Source of the DNA: JAIRVZ01 sp031553755
GTDB taxonomy: Bacteria; Bacteroidota; Bacteroidia; Bacteroidales; Azobacteroidaceae
Assembly (NCBI GenBank): GCA_031553755.1
Contig: JAVBKZ010000010.1
Span: 1-64,000 of the forward strand
Reading direction: 5' to 3'
Length of the DNA stretch: 64,000 nt
How positions within the stretch are numbered: the stretch's first letter is position 1; the number at the start of each line of letters is the position of its first letter. The translations under genes were made by a program, and so were the position numbers. The notes under the pieces were generated by a model. That model was not told the DNA's origin. It was given only the letters and a program-made list of their open reading frames with translations, and did no database searches. Positions 17,089 through 25,042 of the stretch are shown here, piece by piece.

Positions 17089-18110
17089 TTGAAATATTGG
17101 ATGTTTTTTCTGTTTACAATAACATATATGATTACGGGAGCGCCCAACAACGGTGTGATCGCGTTGAGGGGTAAAATATTTCCTGTAAACGGAACGATTG
17201 TCATGATGTTGCATATCAACGCGATAGCTGCTCCTGACAATAACGTAACAGGTAAAAGTATTTTATGGTTTGATGTGCCGAGCAGCAATCGGGCGATATG
17301 CGGAACGGCTAAGCCGATAAAGCTGATTGGCCCGCAAAAAGCGGTTACGGTTCCGGTTAATAATCCCGTACACAGCAAAATCAATATTCTTGTCCTGACA
17401 ATATGAATTCCTAAATTAGAGGCGTATCTTTCACTTAATAATAACGCGTTTAATGGTTTGATTAAAGTGATTGATAAAAATAATCCGATGATAATCATTG
17501 TTGAAAAAAACGGAAGTTGCATGAGCGGGACACTTGAAAAATTTCCCATTCCCCACATGACAAACGAACGAACTCCTTCGGCTGTGGATGTAAAATTCAA
17601 AATAGCTATGCCCGATGACGCTATATATCCTATCATCATTCCGATGATGAGAATCATGACCGGATTTTTTATTTTAGATGAAAACCCAATGATAATCCCT
17701 AAAACCAACAATGCTCCGGCCAAAGCGGAAAAAACGATTGAAAGTCCGGATCCGATTGTAAAAGAGTTTATTCCTAAATTTCCTCCGAAACAAAGCATCG
17801 TGATGGCGACTCCGAGATTGGCTCCGTCGCTGATGCCAAGAATGGATGGGCCGGCCAACGGATTTTGAAACAATGTTTGTAGCATTAATCCGCATACTGC
17901 CAAGGCCGCTCCCGAAAGTAAAGCTACGATTGCTTCGGGCAAACGGGATTGAAGTATAATATTGTTCCAAGCTTCCCTTGTCGTTTCTTTTCCGCAAAGA
18001 ATATTAATCACTTCAGAAACCGGAATTGTGACTGATCCGTAAATCAGGTTTATGAAAAATAACAATAGAATCAATAATAATAATCCTATGATGATTATTT
18101 TTTTAGTCAT
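17085..18110 (-). CDS. FecCD-family ABC transporter permease
   Basis: 341 residues, about nine to ten transmembrane helices. Family signatures include ALSGAALAVCG-like sequence near LLSGAALAVCGLMLQTLFQN and the conserved CGPISFIGLAVPHIARLL coupling region. It forms the membrane channel for a siderophore, haem or B12 importer. The stop overlaps the TTG start of the ATPase gene by 4 bp, indicating coupled translation. Confidence 0.92.
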   Translation of the reverse strand: MTKKIIIIGLLLLILLLFFINLIYGSVTIPVSEVINILCGKETTREAWNNIILQSRLPEAIVALLSGAALAVCGLMLQTLFQNPLAGPSILGISDGANLGVAITMLCFGGNLGINSFTIGSGLSIVFSALAGALLVLGIIIGFSSKIKNPVMILIIGMMIGYIASSGIAILNFTSTAEGVRSFVMWGMGNFSSVPLMQLPFFSTMIIIGLFLSITLIKPLNALLLSERYASNLGIHIVRTRILILLCTGLLTGTVTAFCGPISFIGLAVPHIARLLLGTSNHKILLPVTLLSGAAIALICNIMTIVPFTGNILPLNAITPLLGAPVIIYVIVNRKNIQYFN

Positions 18111-18163
18111 TTGTGATTTTATTGAAAATAAAATAACCCTCTTTTCCTAATTTAGTGGTAATA

Positions 18164-19366
18164 TTATAATCCTAATTTCTTTTTTAATTCTTTCGACAAA
18201 ACATCTTTATGAACAATTACATTCAACGTTTTGTATTTGACAAAAGATTCTGAAGCGTACCAAGTTCCCTTATACGGATTGTCTGTTCCCCATGAATTTT
18301 TTACTAAATAATATTGGGTGCCGTTTTGGTCTTTCGCGATACCGTAAATTAACATTCCATGGTCGTCGGTAGTTTCGTAATTATCGAAAGCTTTTTGACG
18401 CATTTCTTGCGTGATAACAAGTTCCGGAACCGGATTTTTCAAATTGGTTACCATGTCTTGACGTTCTTTTTCTGTCAATCCCAACCAATGGGCCTGGTCA
18501 GAACCGGCGGTTTCTTTAGCATCCATATCGGGAACGATTGCTATTCCTTTCCGTGAAAATCCTTGTTCACTGACGTCACTTCCCCAAGCCACAGTATATC
18601 CTTTATTTAAAGAAGCGCTGATAACTTCCATCAATTCGTCTATTGGTAGATTATATGAAGAAGCCCAACGCCAATTATCTTCTACTTCAATAATAAATGG
18701 TTTGTAAAAAGGATGATGCGTAAAAGATGTTAGGGAAATGTAATTATCGGCATTGATTCCTAAAGATTGAGCATAGCTTTGCGGAGTATAGTTTTTTCCT
18801 TCAAAGACAAAAATTTCGGGATATTTTCCAAAGTAGGCATCTAAAATACCTTTAAATCCGTTTTCCCACGCGGTAGATAGTTTTTTATTCGGATTAGTTA
18901 TGAGAGTGTTGATATATGCTGTCAATAACGAGTTTACTTCTCCGTGTTTATGTTTTTCTGCTCCATAATTCAATCCGGGCATGATTGTGTCGGGAACTAA
19001 GCCATATTGAGCGATTGCCTCAAATACATCGGCAAAAGAACCTCCGGCCGCGAAACTTCCTTTTCCATGCAGGCGGACGTATTTTTTCGCTTTATCTACG
19101 TAATTATTATATACAATAAACATTTCGGATAAATCGTGAATTCCTTTACCGGTACGAATCAATTCGGATTCAATCATTCCTAATCCTGAAAAACACCAAC
19201 AAGTGCCCGAACTTGCCTGGTTTTTTACCGAAGTGATAGGAACTTCTTTGATGGTTTCGAATATAAACCCGATGGAATCTTTCGAATCTTCCTGAGCGAT
19301 TATTGTATTAGATAAGCAAAGTGACGCGATGAATAGAGTAGTTAGTTTATTACGCATGATTTTCAT
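18164..19366 (-). CDS. C1-family (bleomycin hydrolase-like) cysteine peptidase, secreted
   Basis: 400 residues with a signal peptide (cleavage near TIIAQ). The papain-like catalytic set is visible: the NQASSGTCWCFSG segment with the active Cys, DDHGMLIYG with the His, and YLVKNSWGT with the Asn. It resembles bacterial aminopeptidase C/bleomycin hydrolase but is exported. Encoded downstream of the beta-barrel and PCMD genes on the same strand. Confidence 0.88.
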   Translation of the reverse strand: MKIMRNKLTTLFIASLCLSNTIIAQEDSKDSIGFIFETIKEVPITSVKNQASSGTCWCFSGLGMIESELIRTGKGIHDLSEMFIVYNNYVDKAKKYVRLHGKGSFAAGGSFADVFEAIAQYGLVPDTIMPGLNYGAEKHKHGEVNSLLTAYINTLITNPNKKLSTAWENGFKGILDAYFGKYPEIFVFEGKNYTPQSYAQSLGINADNYISLTSFTHHPFYKPFIIEVEDNWRWASSYNLPIDELMEVISASLNKGYTVAWGSDVSEQGFSRKGIAIVPDMDAKETAGSDQAHWLGLTEKERQDMVTNLKNPVPELVITQEMRQKAFDNYETTDDHGMLIYGIAKDQNGTQYYLVKNSWGTDNPYKGTWYASESFVKYKTLNVIVHKDVLSKELKKKLGL

Positions 19367-19385
19367 GATATTTATTTTTATTTTG

Positions 19386-20192
19386 TTATTTTAAAATGTA
19401 TGCAATGCCAATGGTTCCATAAATGTTATACATATCGAAAGAAATAGCTGTGAAATCTGAAGGAAAAATAGGAGTGAGTCCCCACGCTAATTGCGCCCTG
19501 ATTGCTAAATTTTTCTTGAAATACCATTCTCCGGCAGCTTGTAAACCAAAGTCAAATTTACGCAGATTGTCTGAAAAATCAAAATTCGTTTTATCTATTT
19601 CCGTTTTTTCACCAATAGGGCTTCCTTCCCGGAAATATCCATCGGAAGCGCTTCCCGTAAAACTTGGCGAAAATAAATAAGCGAAATATGTTCCGGCTTG
19701 TACAAGCCATTTATCCGAAATTTGGTAAGAAACCATTACCGGAACTGTAAAATAAGCATTTTTAATTTTCGTGGAATTTGTTCCTGTAAAATTGCCGGAT
19801 TTACGGCTTCCTTTGTCGATTTCCATTTCTGTGTGTAAGTTCAAAACACTGTCGGAAACTGAAAATCCTTTGTAGTCTAAAGTGAGTTGAGTTGTTAATC
19901 CCCATTTTTCATTGAACCAGCGAGTGGTTTCGAATGCGAGATGCGGAGCAAATGCAGGAAGCGAAAATTTTTTTATTTCTCTGATTTCTTCAGGCAAGGG
20001 TAGGGGAGATGTTCCTCCGATGTTGTATCCTCCATTGATTTTAAATTCCCATTTTGTGTCGTTTTGGGCGATGCATTGGAATGAAATAAATGAAAATAAT
20101 GAAAGGAATGAAATAAATGAAGGGAATGAAAATAAAGGAGAAAATATTTTTCTCCCATTCCTTATTTCTATATTTTTCTTTGTTCTATACAT
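19386..20192 (-). CDS. Outer-membrane beta-barrel protein (PorT-like)
   Basis: About 268 residues from the ATG at 20192, which overlaps the upstream stop as TAATG; the frame continues upstream but only inside the previous gene. A signal sequence (SFISFQCIAQ) is followed by alternating amphipathic strands rich in aromatic residues (for example KWGLTTQLTLDYKGF, VSYQISDKWLVQAGTYFAYL, LAIRAQLAWGLTP). It would form an eight- to ten-strand barrel in the outer membrane. Substrate unknown. Confidence 0.7.
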   Translation of the reverse strand: MYRTKKNIEIRNGRKIFSPLFSFPSFISFLSLFSFISFQCIAQNDTKWEFKINGGYNIGGTSPLPLPEEIREIKKFSLPAFAPHLAFETTRWFNEKWGLTTQLTLDYKGFSVSDSVLNLHTEMEIDKGSRKSGNFTGTNSTKIKNAYFTVPVMVSYQISDKWLVQAGTYFAYLFSPSFTGSASDGYFREGSPIGEKTEIDKTNFDFSDNLRKFDFGLQAAGEWYFKKNLAIRAQLAWGLTPIFPSDFTAISFDMYNIYGTIGIAYILK

Positions 20193-21301
20193 TATAACGC
20201 TTCCTCCCATGTAACTTTAACGTCATCAACGATCAACCGGCTTCCCGGACGTCCTTCATAATACGCGCCTCTCTTACTTGATGAAAAAACGATTGTCAAT
20301 TTATATTCGTTATTCATTAATTCTTCTTTTGCGAAAGGGGTATTAAAATTGTCGTAATCAAAAGAAATTTCGAAATAAGTGAAAGACGTTCCTCCTCTGA
20401 CGATATCTTCCGGTTCTATTTGTGCCCGGGCAATGATATTTCCGGATATGCTGACATTATCTCCGTATAAATATTCTGTGTTTTTATCGGTTTTATATAA
20501 TGTCGCGTAAATGGCGCAAGTGTCTCTTTTTGAAGCGTTTTTAGAGCCGTCACTGTTGATGTAGTCTTCTGTACCTTCCAGATACATATAATATCCTGAA
20601 AATTTAGAGGGTTTTCCACTATTAAAAGGAACTCCGAATTTTGTCGATTTCAATGGATTTGTAAGTCCTGTTAAAATATCGAACGTACCCAAATATAAAG
20701 AACCCGCGACACATGGAATAAATCTGAGGCCTCCCGCGATATTTCCCGGACCGGTCATTGTGCGTAATTCAACGCCATAATTTCCAGAAACACACGTATT
20801 CGTTTGCCTTACAGGATATTCTTCCGCCGATTTGTTTCTGTTGTTCCAAGCAATGGCGATTCCGTTGTTGCTTGAATACCATTGATAGGAGTTTTCTTTT
20901 GGATTCAGGAATTGATAAGAACTGCTGAATTTAATCCAATTTTCAAAATTGAAAAAATCAGGAAAATCTTCTACCTGAATAATGGAGTATCGTTTTGTAT
21001 ATTGCTTGCTTTCAGATGTTACCTGTATGTAAAATAGCGTATCATTTGAATTTGTTTTGTCAATCCGAACAGAAGTAGCTCCTTGGCTGACGGTATATTC
21101 TATAGGCAAACTTTTTAAGTCGATATTTTTTTTAGGATATACAATGACATAATCATTTCCCAATTCTACATTCCTTCTTAAACTTTCCTGAGGAAAAGAA
21201 AATGTAAAGATATCTGCTTCCGGATTCAAAGGCGCATCTTGTATGCAGGAAGAAAGAATTATTAGAAGAAAAATAAGAAATATCCAATTTTTTCGCATCA
21301 C
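20192..21301 (-). CDS. PCMD-domain lipoprotein
   Basis: 369 residues. The lipoprotein signal is LLIILSSC (Cys19). An N-terminal Ig-like region (about 30-110) is followed by a putative carbohydrate metabolism domain with FENWIKFS, GGLRFIPCVAGSLYLGTFD and a C-terminal GSRLIVDDVKVTWE. Such lipoproteins are common on Bacteroidetes surfaces next to uptake or T9SS-linked genes. Coupled by overlap to the beta-barrel gene. Confidence 0.8.
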   Translation of the reverse strand: MMRKNWIFLIFLLIILSSCIQDAPLNPEADIFTFSFPQESLRRNVELGNDYVIVYPKKNIDLKSLPIEYTVSQGATSVRIDKTNSNDTLFYIQVTSESKQYTKRYSIIQVEDFPDFFNFENWIKFSSSYQFLNPKENSYQWYSSNNGIAIAWNNRNKSAEEYPVRQTNTCVSGNYGVELRTMTGPGNIAGGLRFIPCVAGSLYLGTFDILTGLTNPLKSTKFGVPFNSGKPSKFSGYYMYLEGTEDYINSDGSKNASKRDTCAIYATLYKTDKNTEYLYGDNVSISGNIIARAQIEPEDIVRGGTSFTYFEISFDYDNFNTPFAKEELMNNEYKLTIVFSSSKRGAYYEGRPGSRLIVDDVKVTWEEAL

Positions 21302-21390
21302 AAAACGGTTATTATATAAATAAAAACACAGAGAAACGCCGAACTGTTTAGGCTCTTTTTCCCTGTGTCTTTACAAAGTTTTATAGAAAT

Positions 21391-21855
21391 TTATTTTTTA
21401 GAACCTTCAAAAACAACGTTCAGATTATTTTGAGGTATTCCTACCGAAATATTAAGGGTTGTGTTGTTTTTTTTGTCAAACGAACCTGTTATGGTTATAG
21501 GCACCGGAATCGCGACCGGAGAACCTTCCGGTTTCATGGAATAGGTGGTTGTACCGGAAACTGAATATGTACCGTCTGTATAAGTAATTTTTGAAGTACA
21601 AGCGACATCAATAGCTAAACCCATAATTTCTTCGTTCATTTTTAGTATAACATTACTGTTATCTTTCCTGTCGACAATTATTTGGGCATTATTGTCAAAA
21701 GGAGTTTCTGTTCCTGCAAAAGTCAGGGATCCATTATAGGTGCCTTTAATTTCAGATGCGTAATCCTGACCTTCTTCATCATCTCCACACGCGGTAAATC
21801 CAAGGCTTACAATGGATAATACCATCATCGATAAAAAAATACTTTTTACTTTCAT
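21391..21855 (-). CDS. Calycin-like lipoprotein
   Basis: 155 residues from the ATG at 21855, chosen because it gives a clean lipoprotein signal (LSIVSLGFTAC, Cys22) and sits 30 bp after a good promoter. The frame is open upstream, but that part covers the promoter. The mature part repeats the beta-strand pattern of Bacteroides calycin-like domains (IKGTYNGSLTF, TGSFDKKNNTTLNI). Likely a surface or periplasmic binding protein, possibly for the neighbouring FecCD importer; that link is only positional. Confidence 0.7.
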   Translation of the reverse strand: MKVKSIFLSMMVLSIVSLGFTACGDDEEGQDYASEIKGTYNGSLTFAGTETPFDNNAQIIVDRKDNSNVILKMNEEIMGLAIDVACTSKITYTDGTYSVSGTTTYSMKPEGSPVAIPVPITITGSFDKKNNTTLNISVGIPQNNLNVVFEGSKK

Positions 21856-21885
21856 AATTAATTTAATTAAGTTAATAATGTCCGG

Positions 21886-21915
21886 CAAAGGTAGCAAATT
21901 TATTGGACTTGCAAA
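21886..21915 (-). promoter_or_regulatory. Promoter of the calycin-like lipoprotein cluster
   Basis: Minus-strand TACCTTTG (21893-21886) is the -7 element and TTTG (21915-21912) the -33 element, 18 bp apart. This fits the Bacteroidetes consensus well. Confidence 0.65.
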
Positions 21916-22050
21916 TTCAGACTTTCTTTTAGCTGAATTCAAAATAATCAAAGTTTTAGATTCGAGTTTTTGACATGATAAAAAAAATATTCACTTTTTT
22001 TGCGAACATCCAAAAAGATAGTATTACCTTTGTTATGAAAACAATACGGT

Positions 22051-22167
22051 ATGGAAATAAAATTTGATAAAGATCAATATCGGATTGAATTTATTGTAGA
22101 AATAATTGAAACAGAAATAATTATAACAGTTTGTAATATCTTAGAATTATCAAACCATTATAAATAA
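22051..22167 (+). pseudogene. Internally deleted HigB/RelE-type toxin gene
   Basis: A 38-codon frame begins MEIKFDK and continues directly as DQYRIEFIVEI, ending TVCNILELSNHYK. From memory of Bacteroidetes RelE/ParE-like toxins that precede higA, these are the normal first and last parts of a protein of about 100 residues, with the middle 60-70 residues absent and the frame retained. The catalytic core is missing, so it should be non-toxic. The antitoxin gene follows after 7 bp. Confidence 0.6.
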
Positions 22168-22174
22168 GTACATT

Positions 22175-22486
22175 ATGGCAAATTTAGGTTATGGTTTTTA
22201 TCCAACACATCCGGGAAAAATCTTGAAAGACGAAATAGAATACCGAAATGTATCTCAACGAAAACTGGCTGCTCAAATGGGCATTTCATATACTGTGCTA
22301 AATGAAATATTGAACGCTCATCGTCCGCTTACCGCCAATACAGCGCTTCTTTTTGAAGCTGCATTAGGAATTGAGGCAGATACACTTATGCGAATACAAA
22401 CAAAATTTAACATGCAAATTGCACGTAAAGATAAAACATTTGCAGCAAGACTTGCAGAAATTCAAAAAATAGCAGCTATCCTTTAA
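22175..22486 (+). CDS. higA: HigA-family antitoxin, without a functional toxin
   Basis: 103 residues. The HTH_3 (XRE) DNA-binding domain contains the diagnostic HPGKILKDEIEYRNVSQRKL and GISYTVLNEILNAHRPLTAN segments of HigA/VapI antitoxins. The partner upstream has lost its core, so this protein is either an orphan regulator or an anti-addiction module against related toxins. Confidence 0.88.
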   Translation: MANLGYGFYPTHPGKILKDEIEYRNVSQRKLAAQMGISYTVLNEILNAHRPLTANTALLFEAALGIEADTLMRIQTKFNMQIARKDKTFAARLAEIQKIAAIL

Positions 22487-22532
22487 CTTGCAATTCGGTC
22501 TGTCTAAAATTCACATAGTATGATAAAATATA

Positions 22533-22564
22533 TTTTTTTATTATGACTAAAGTTTCTAATTTTG
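22533..22564 (+). promoter_or_regulatory. Promoter of the KAS III homologue
   Basis: TAATTTTG at 22557-22564 with TTTT at 22533-22536, 20 bp apart, 38 bp upstream of the ATG at 22603. Confidence 0.5.
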
Positions 22565-22602
22565 CAAGCTTTGATTTATAATAATTAAATACTATAATAG
22601 AT

Positions 22603-23547
22603 ATGTTCATCAATTCCACAGGGTTTTATGTTCCCACGCAAAGAGTGCATAATGATCATTTTCTTCATTTAAACGGACTAACGAGTGAGTGGATTTACCA
22701 ACGAACCGGTATTTTGACTCGTTCTAAGGCCGGAGAAGGGGAAAATACACATACCATGGGAATTGAAGCTGTAAAGAACGCGCTTCCCAAATTGCCTTAT
22801 AATATTGAAGAGGTAGATTTGGTTATAGGAGCGTCTTATTCCCCTTTAGACACTGTCGCTACTTTGGCGCATGTTACACAACGTGAATTTAATATTGGAA
22901 ACGCGAAGGCGATATATATATCTTCCGCTTGTTCTTCGTTTATAAATGCTTTGGAAATTGTTGAGGGTTATTTTGCGATGGGAAAAGCAACAAAAGCGTT
23001 GATTGTTTGTTCCGAACATAACACGGCCTATAGCAATGAAACTGACCCGAAAGCAGGACATTTATGGGGAGACGCGGCTGTCGCCATGTTTGTTTCGAAA
23101 GAAAAACAAGCAGAAAAAGAACCTGAAATCGTAGAAATTTATACGCGCGCGTTGGGACATATCGGAAAAGGTCCCGGAGGAGTTTCCCTTCGCCCGAAAA
23201 CCGAAGGAATACAAATGCCGGATGGACGCGATGTTTTTATACACGCGTGTAAATACATGTGTGAAGCTATCGACCATGTTCTTACAAAACAAAATACTTT
23301 ATTGGAAGAAGTTTCTTATATTATTGCTCATCAGGCGAATATGCGCATTATTAACAATGTCGCAGGGCAATTGAAACTTCCGGACGACCGATTTTTGAGC
23401 AATATCGAAGAACTGGGAAATACAGGATCTCCAAGTTCTCCGTTGGTATTAGCTCAAAATTATGAAATTTTCAAACCCGGAGATAAAGTAATTTTGACTG
23501 TCTTTGGCGGCGGATATTCTAACGGAAGTTGCTTTATCCGGTTTTAA
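22603..23547 (+). CDS. 3-oxoacyl-ACP synthase III family protein
   Basis: 314 residues with the KAS III catalytic triad: Cys in ISSACSSF, His in AHQANMRI and Asn in LGNTGSPSSPLVL. The N-terminal half has the paired thiolase fold (VVIGASY-type strand at VDLVIGASYSPLD). Housekeeping FabH primes fatty-acid synthesis, but this gene has no fab neighbours, so a side role in a secondary acylation or methyl-ketone pathway is possible. Convergent with the amylase gene, with 6 bp between stops. Confidence 0.85.
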   Translation: MFINSTGFYVPTQRVHNDHFLHLNGLTSEWIYQRTGILTRSKAGEGENTHTMGIEAVKNALPKLPYNIEEVDLVIGASYSPLDTVATLAHVTQREFNIGNAKAIYISSACSSFINALEIVEGYFAMGKATKALIVCSEHNTAYSNETDPKAGHLWGDAAVAMFVSKEKQAEKEPEIVEIYTRALGHIGKGPGGVSLRPKTEGIQMPDGRDVFIHACKYMCEAIDHVLTKQNTLLEEVSYIIAHQANMRIINNVAGQLKLPDDRFLSNIEELGNTGSPSSPLVLAQNYEIFKPGDKVILTVFGGGYSNGSCFIRF

Positions 23548-23553
23548 TAACCT

Positions 23554-24852
23554 TTAGTAAATCCGGTATTCCCACCCGGATAACACGATAGGTTGTTTAT
23601 TATTCAAATCTTCATTAATCAAAGATACTTGTACGGAATCTTTACTCAAATTAAAAATGGCGACAACAGAATTATCTGTTGTTTGTCGTTTAAAAGCAAA
23701 GGTTTTTTGAGGTAAATCCGTTTTTATTTCTTCTATAATTCCCCCTTTTTCCGGACTATATAACGCCGAATTGTTTTTTCTCAATTGATTCATTGATTGA
23801 TAAAAAGAGGTAAATTCCTGAAGATTGTTCCAATTGATGCTATCTTTTTCAAAAAAAGCCAATCTACGGTCGAATCCGGTTTCTTGTCCGCTGTAAATCA
23901 GGGGAATTCCGGGTAAGAGATATGTGAGCGCCGCGAATGTACGCGCTGCGTTTCCCATTCGCTCAAATTCGGTTCCCTGCCATGAATTTTCATCATGATT
24001 AGATGTGAAATTCATGGGAATAGCGTATTCCGGAAAATCAGACATCTTTTTCAATGCCAAACGAAGTGAATCTACATTTGCTTTTCCTTGCGCGATGTCG
24101 TTCATTTGGTGATGGACTTCCCAATTGTAATAAGCATCGAAAGCCGTTTGATTGAGTTCGGGTTTCTCGGCTTCCGCCAACATGAAAATATCAGCTTTGA
24201 CTTCTTTTATCGCTTGTATAGTGTTTTCCCAAAAATCAGTAGGAACTTCGTATGCGACATCGCAGCGAAAACCATCGATCCCGGTTTCTTTTATCCAAAA
24301 AATCATCGCTTGTTTCATGGCCTCTCGCATATCAGGATTGTCATAATTGAGTTTGGCAACATCCGTCCAATCATAAGGAGATACAATCTTCCCTAAACTA
24401 TCAGTTACATACCAGTCTCTGTGTTGTGTTATCCACTCGGCATCGTGCGACGTGTGATTCGCTACCCAATCTAAAATAACTTTCATTCCGGCTTTATGCG
24501 CTTCGTCTACAATCTGTTTGAAATCGTCCATGTTTCCGAAATCAGGATTGGTTTGTATGTAATTTTGTATAGAATAATAACTGCCTAATGTACCTTTCCG
24601 TTCTTTTTTTCCGATAGGTTGAACAGGCATAAACCAAAGAATATCAACACCTAATTCACTTAACCGGGGGATGTGTTTGGAAAATGCGGTGAACGTTCCT
24701 TCCGGAGTATATTGCCGGATATTTACTTCATAAATAGTGGCGTCATACACCCAATCGGCGTGTTTGTTTTTTATTACTTCAACTTGTTTTTTTTCAGAAT
24801 TACATGATGTAATAATAATTAACGCGGAAAGTAACAGGAAAATTTGTTTCAT
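23554..24852 (-). CDS. GH13 alpha-amylase-family lipoprotein
   Basis: 432 residues. The lipoprotein signal ends at ITSC (Cys17). The GH13 barrel shows region I DWVANHTS, region II DGFRCDVAYEVP with the nucleophile Asp, region III MLAEAEKPEL with the acid/base Glu, and region IV FTSNHDENSW with the third Asp. It should cleave or rearrange alpha-glucans at the cell surface or in the periplasm. There is no susCD pair next to it. Confidence 0.92.
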   Translation of the reverse strand: MKQIFLLLSALIIITSCNSEKKQVEVIKNKHADWVYDATIYEVNIRQYTPEGTFTAFSKHIPRLSELGVDILWFMPVQPIGKKERKGTLGSYYSIQNYIQTNPDFGNMDDFKQIVDEAHKAGMKVILDWVANHTSHDAEWITQHRDWYVTDSLGKIVSPYDWTDVAKLNYDNPDMREAMKQAMIFWIKETGIDGFRCDVAYEVPTDFWENTIQAIKEVKADIFMLAEAEKPELNQTAFDAYYNWEVHHQMNDIAQGKANVDSLRLALKKMSDFPEYAIPMNFTSNHDENSWQGTEFERMGNAARTFAALTYLLPGIPLIYSGQETGFDRRLAFFEKDSINWNNLQEFTSFYQSMNQLRKNNSALYSPEKGGIIEEIKTDLPQKTFAFKRQTTDNSVVAIFNLSKDSVQVSLINEDLNNKQPIVLSGWEYRIY

Positions 24853-25014
24853 GGCTATTAATGTTGATTGAATCTACAAAGTAAAATTAAAATTTTATTA
24901 AATGCAATGTTTCTTAGCTTATATTATTTATCCCTGCGGAATATGCAGATTTTAATATTTTGACTTCACTTTATAACATGCCAAATAAGTGTAACTTGTT
25001 GTAAATAATTTCTG

Positions 25015-25022
25015 TATTTTTG
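25015..25022 (+). promoter_or_regulatory. Possible -7 element of uvrB
   Basis: TATTTTTG matches TAnnTTTG, 20 bp upstream of the uvrB ATG. A TTG at 24996-24998 is closer than the usual -33 spacing. Confidence 0.4.
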
Positions 25023-25042
25023 TAGATTAAAATTAAATAAAT

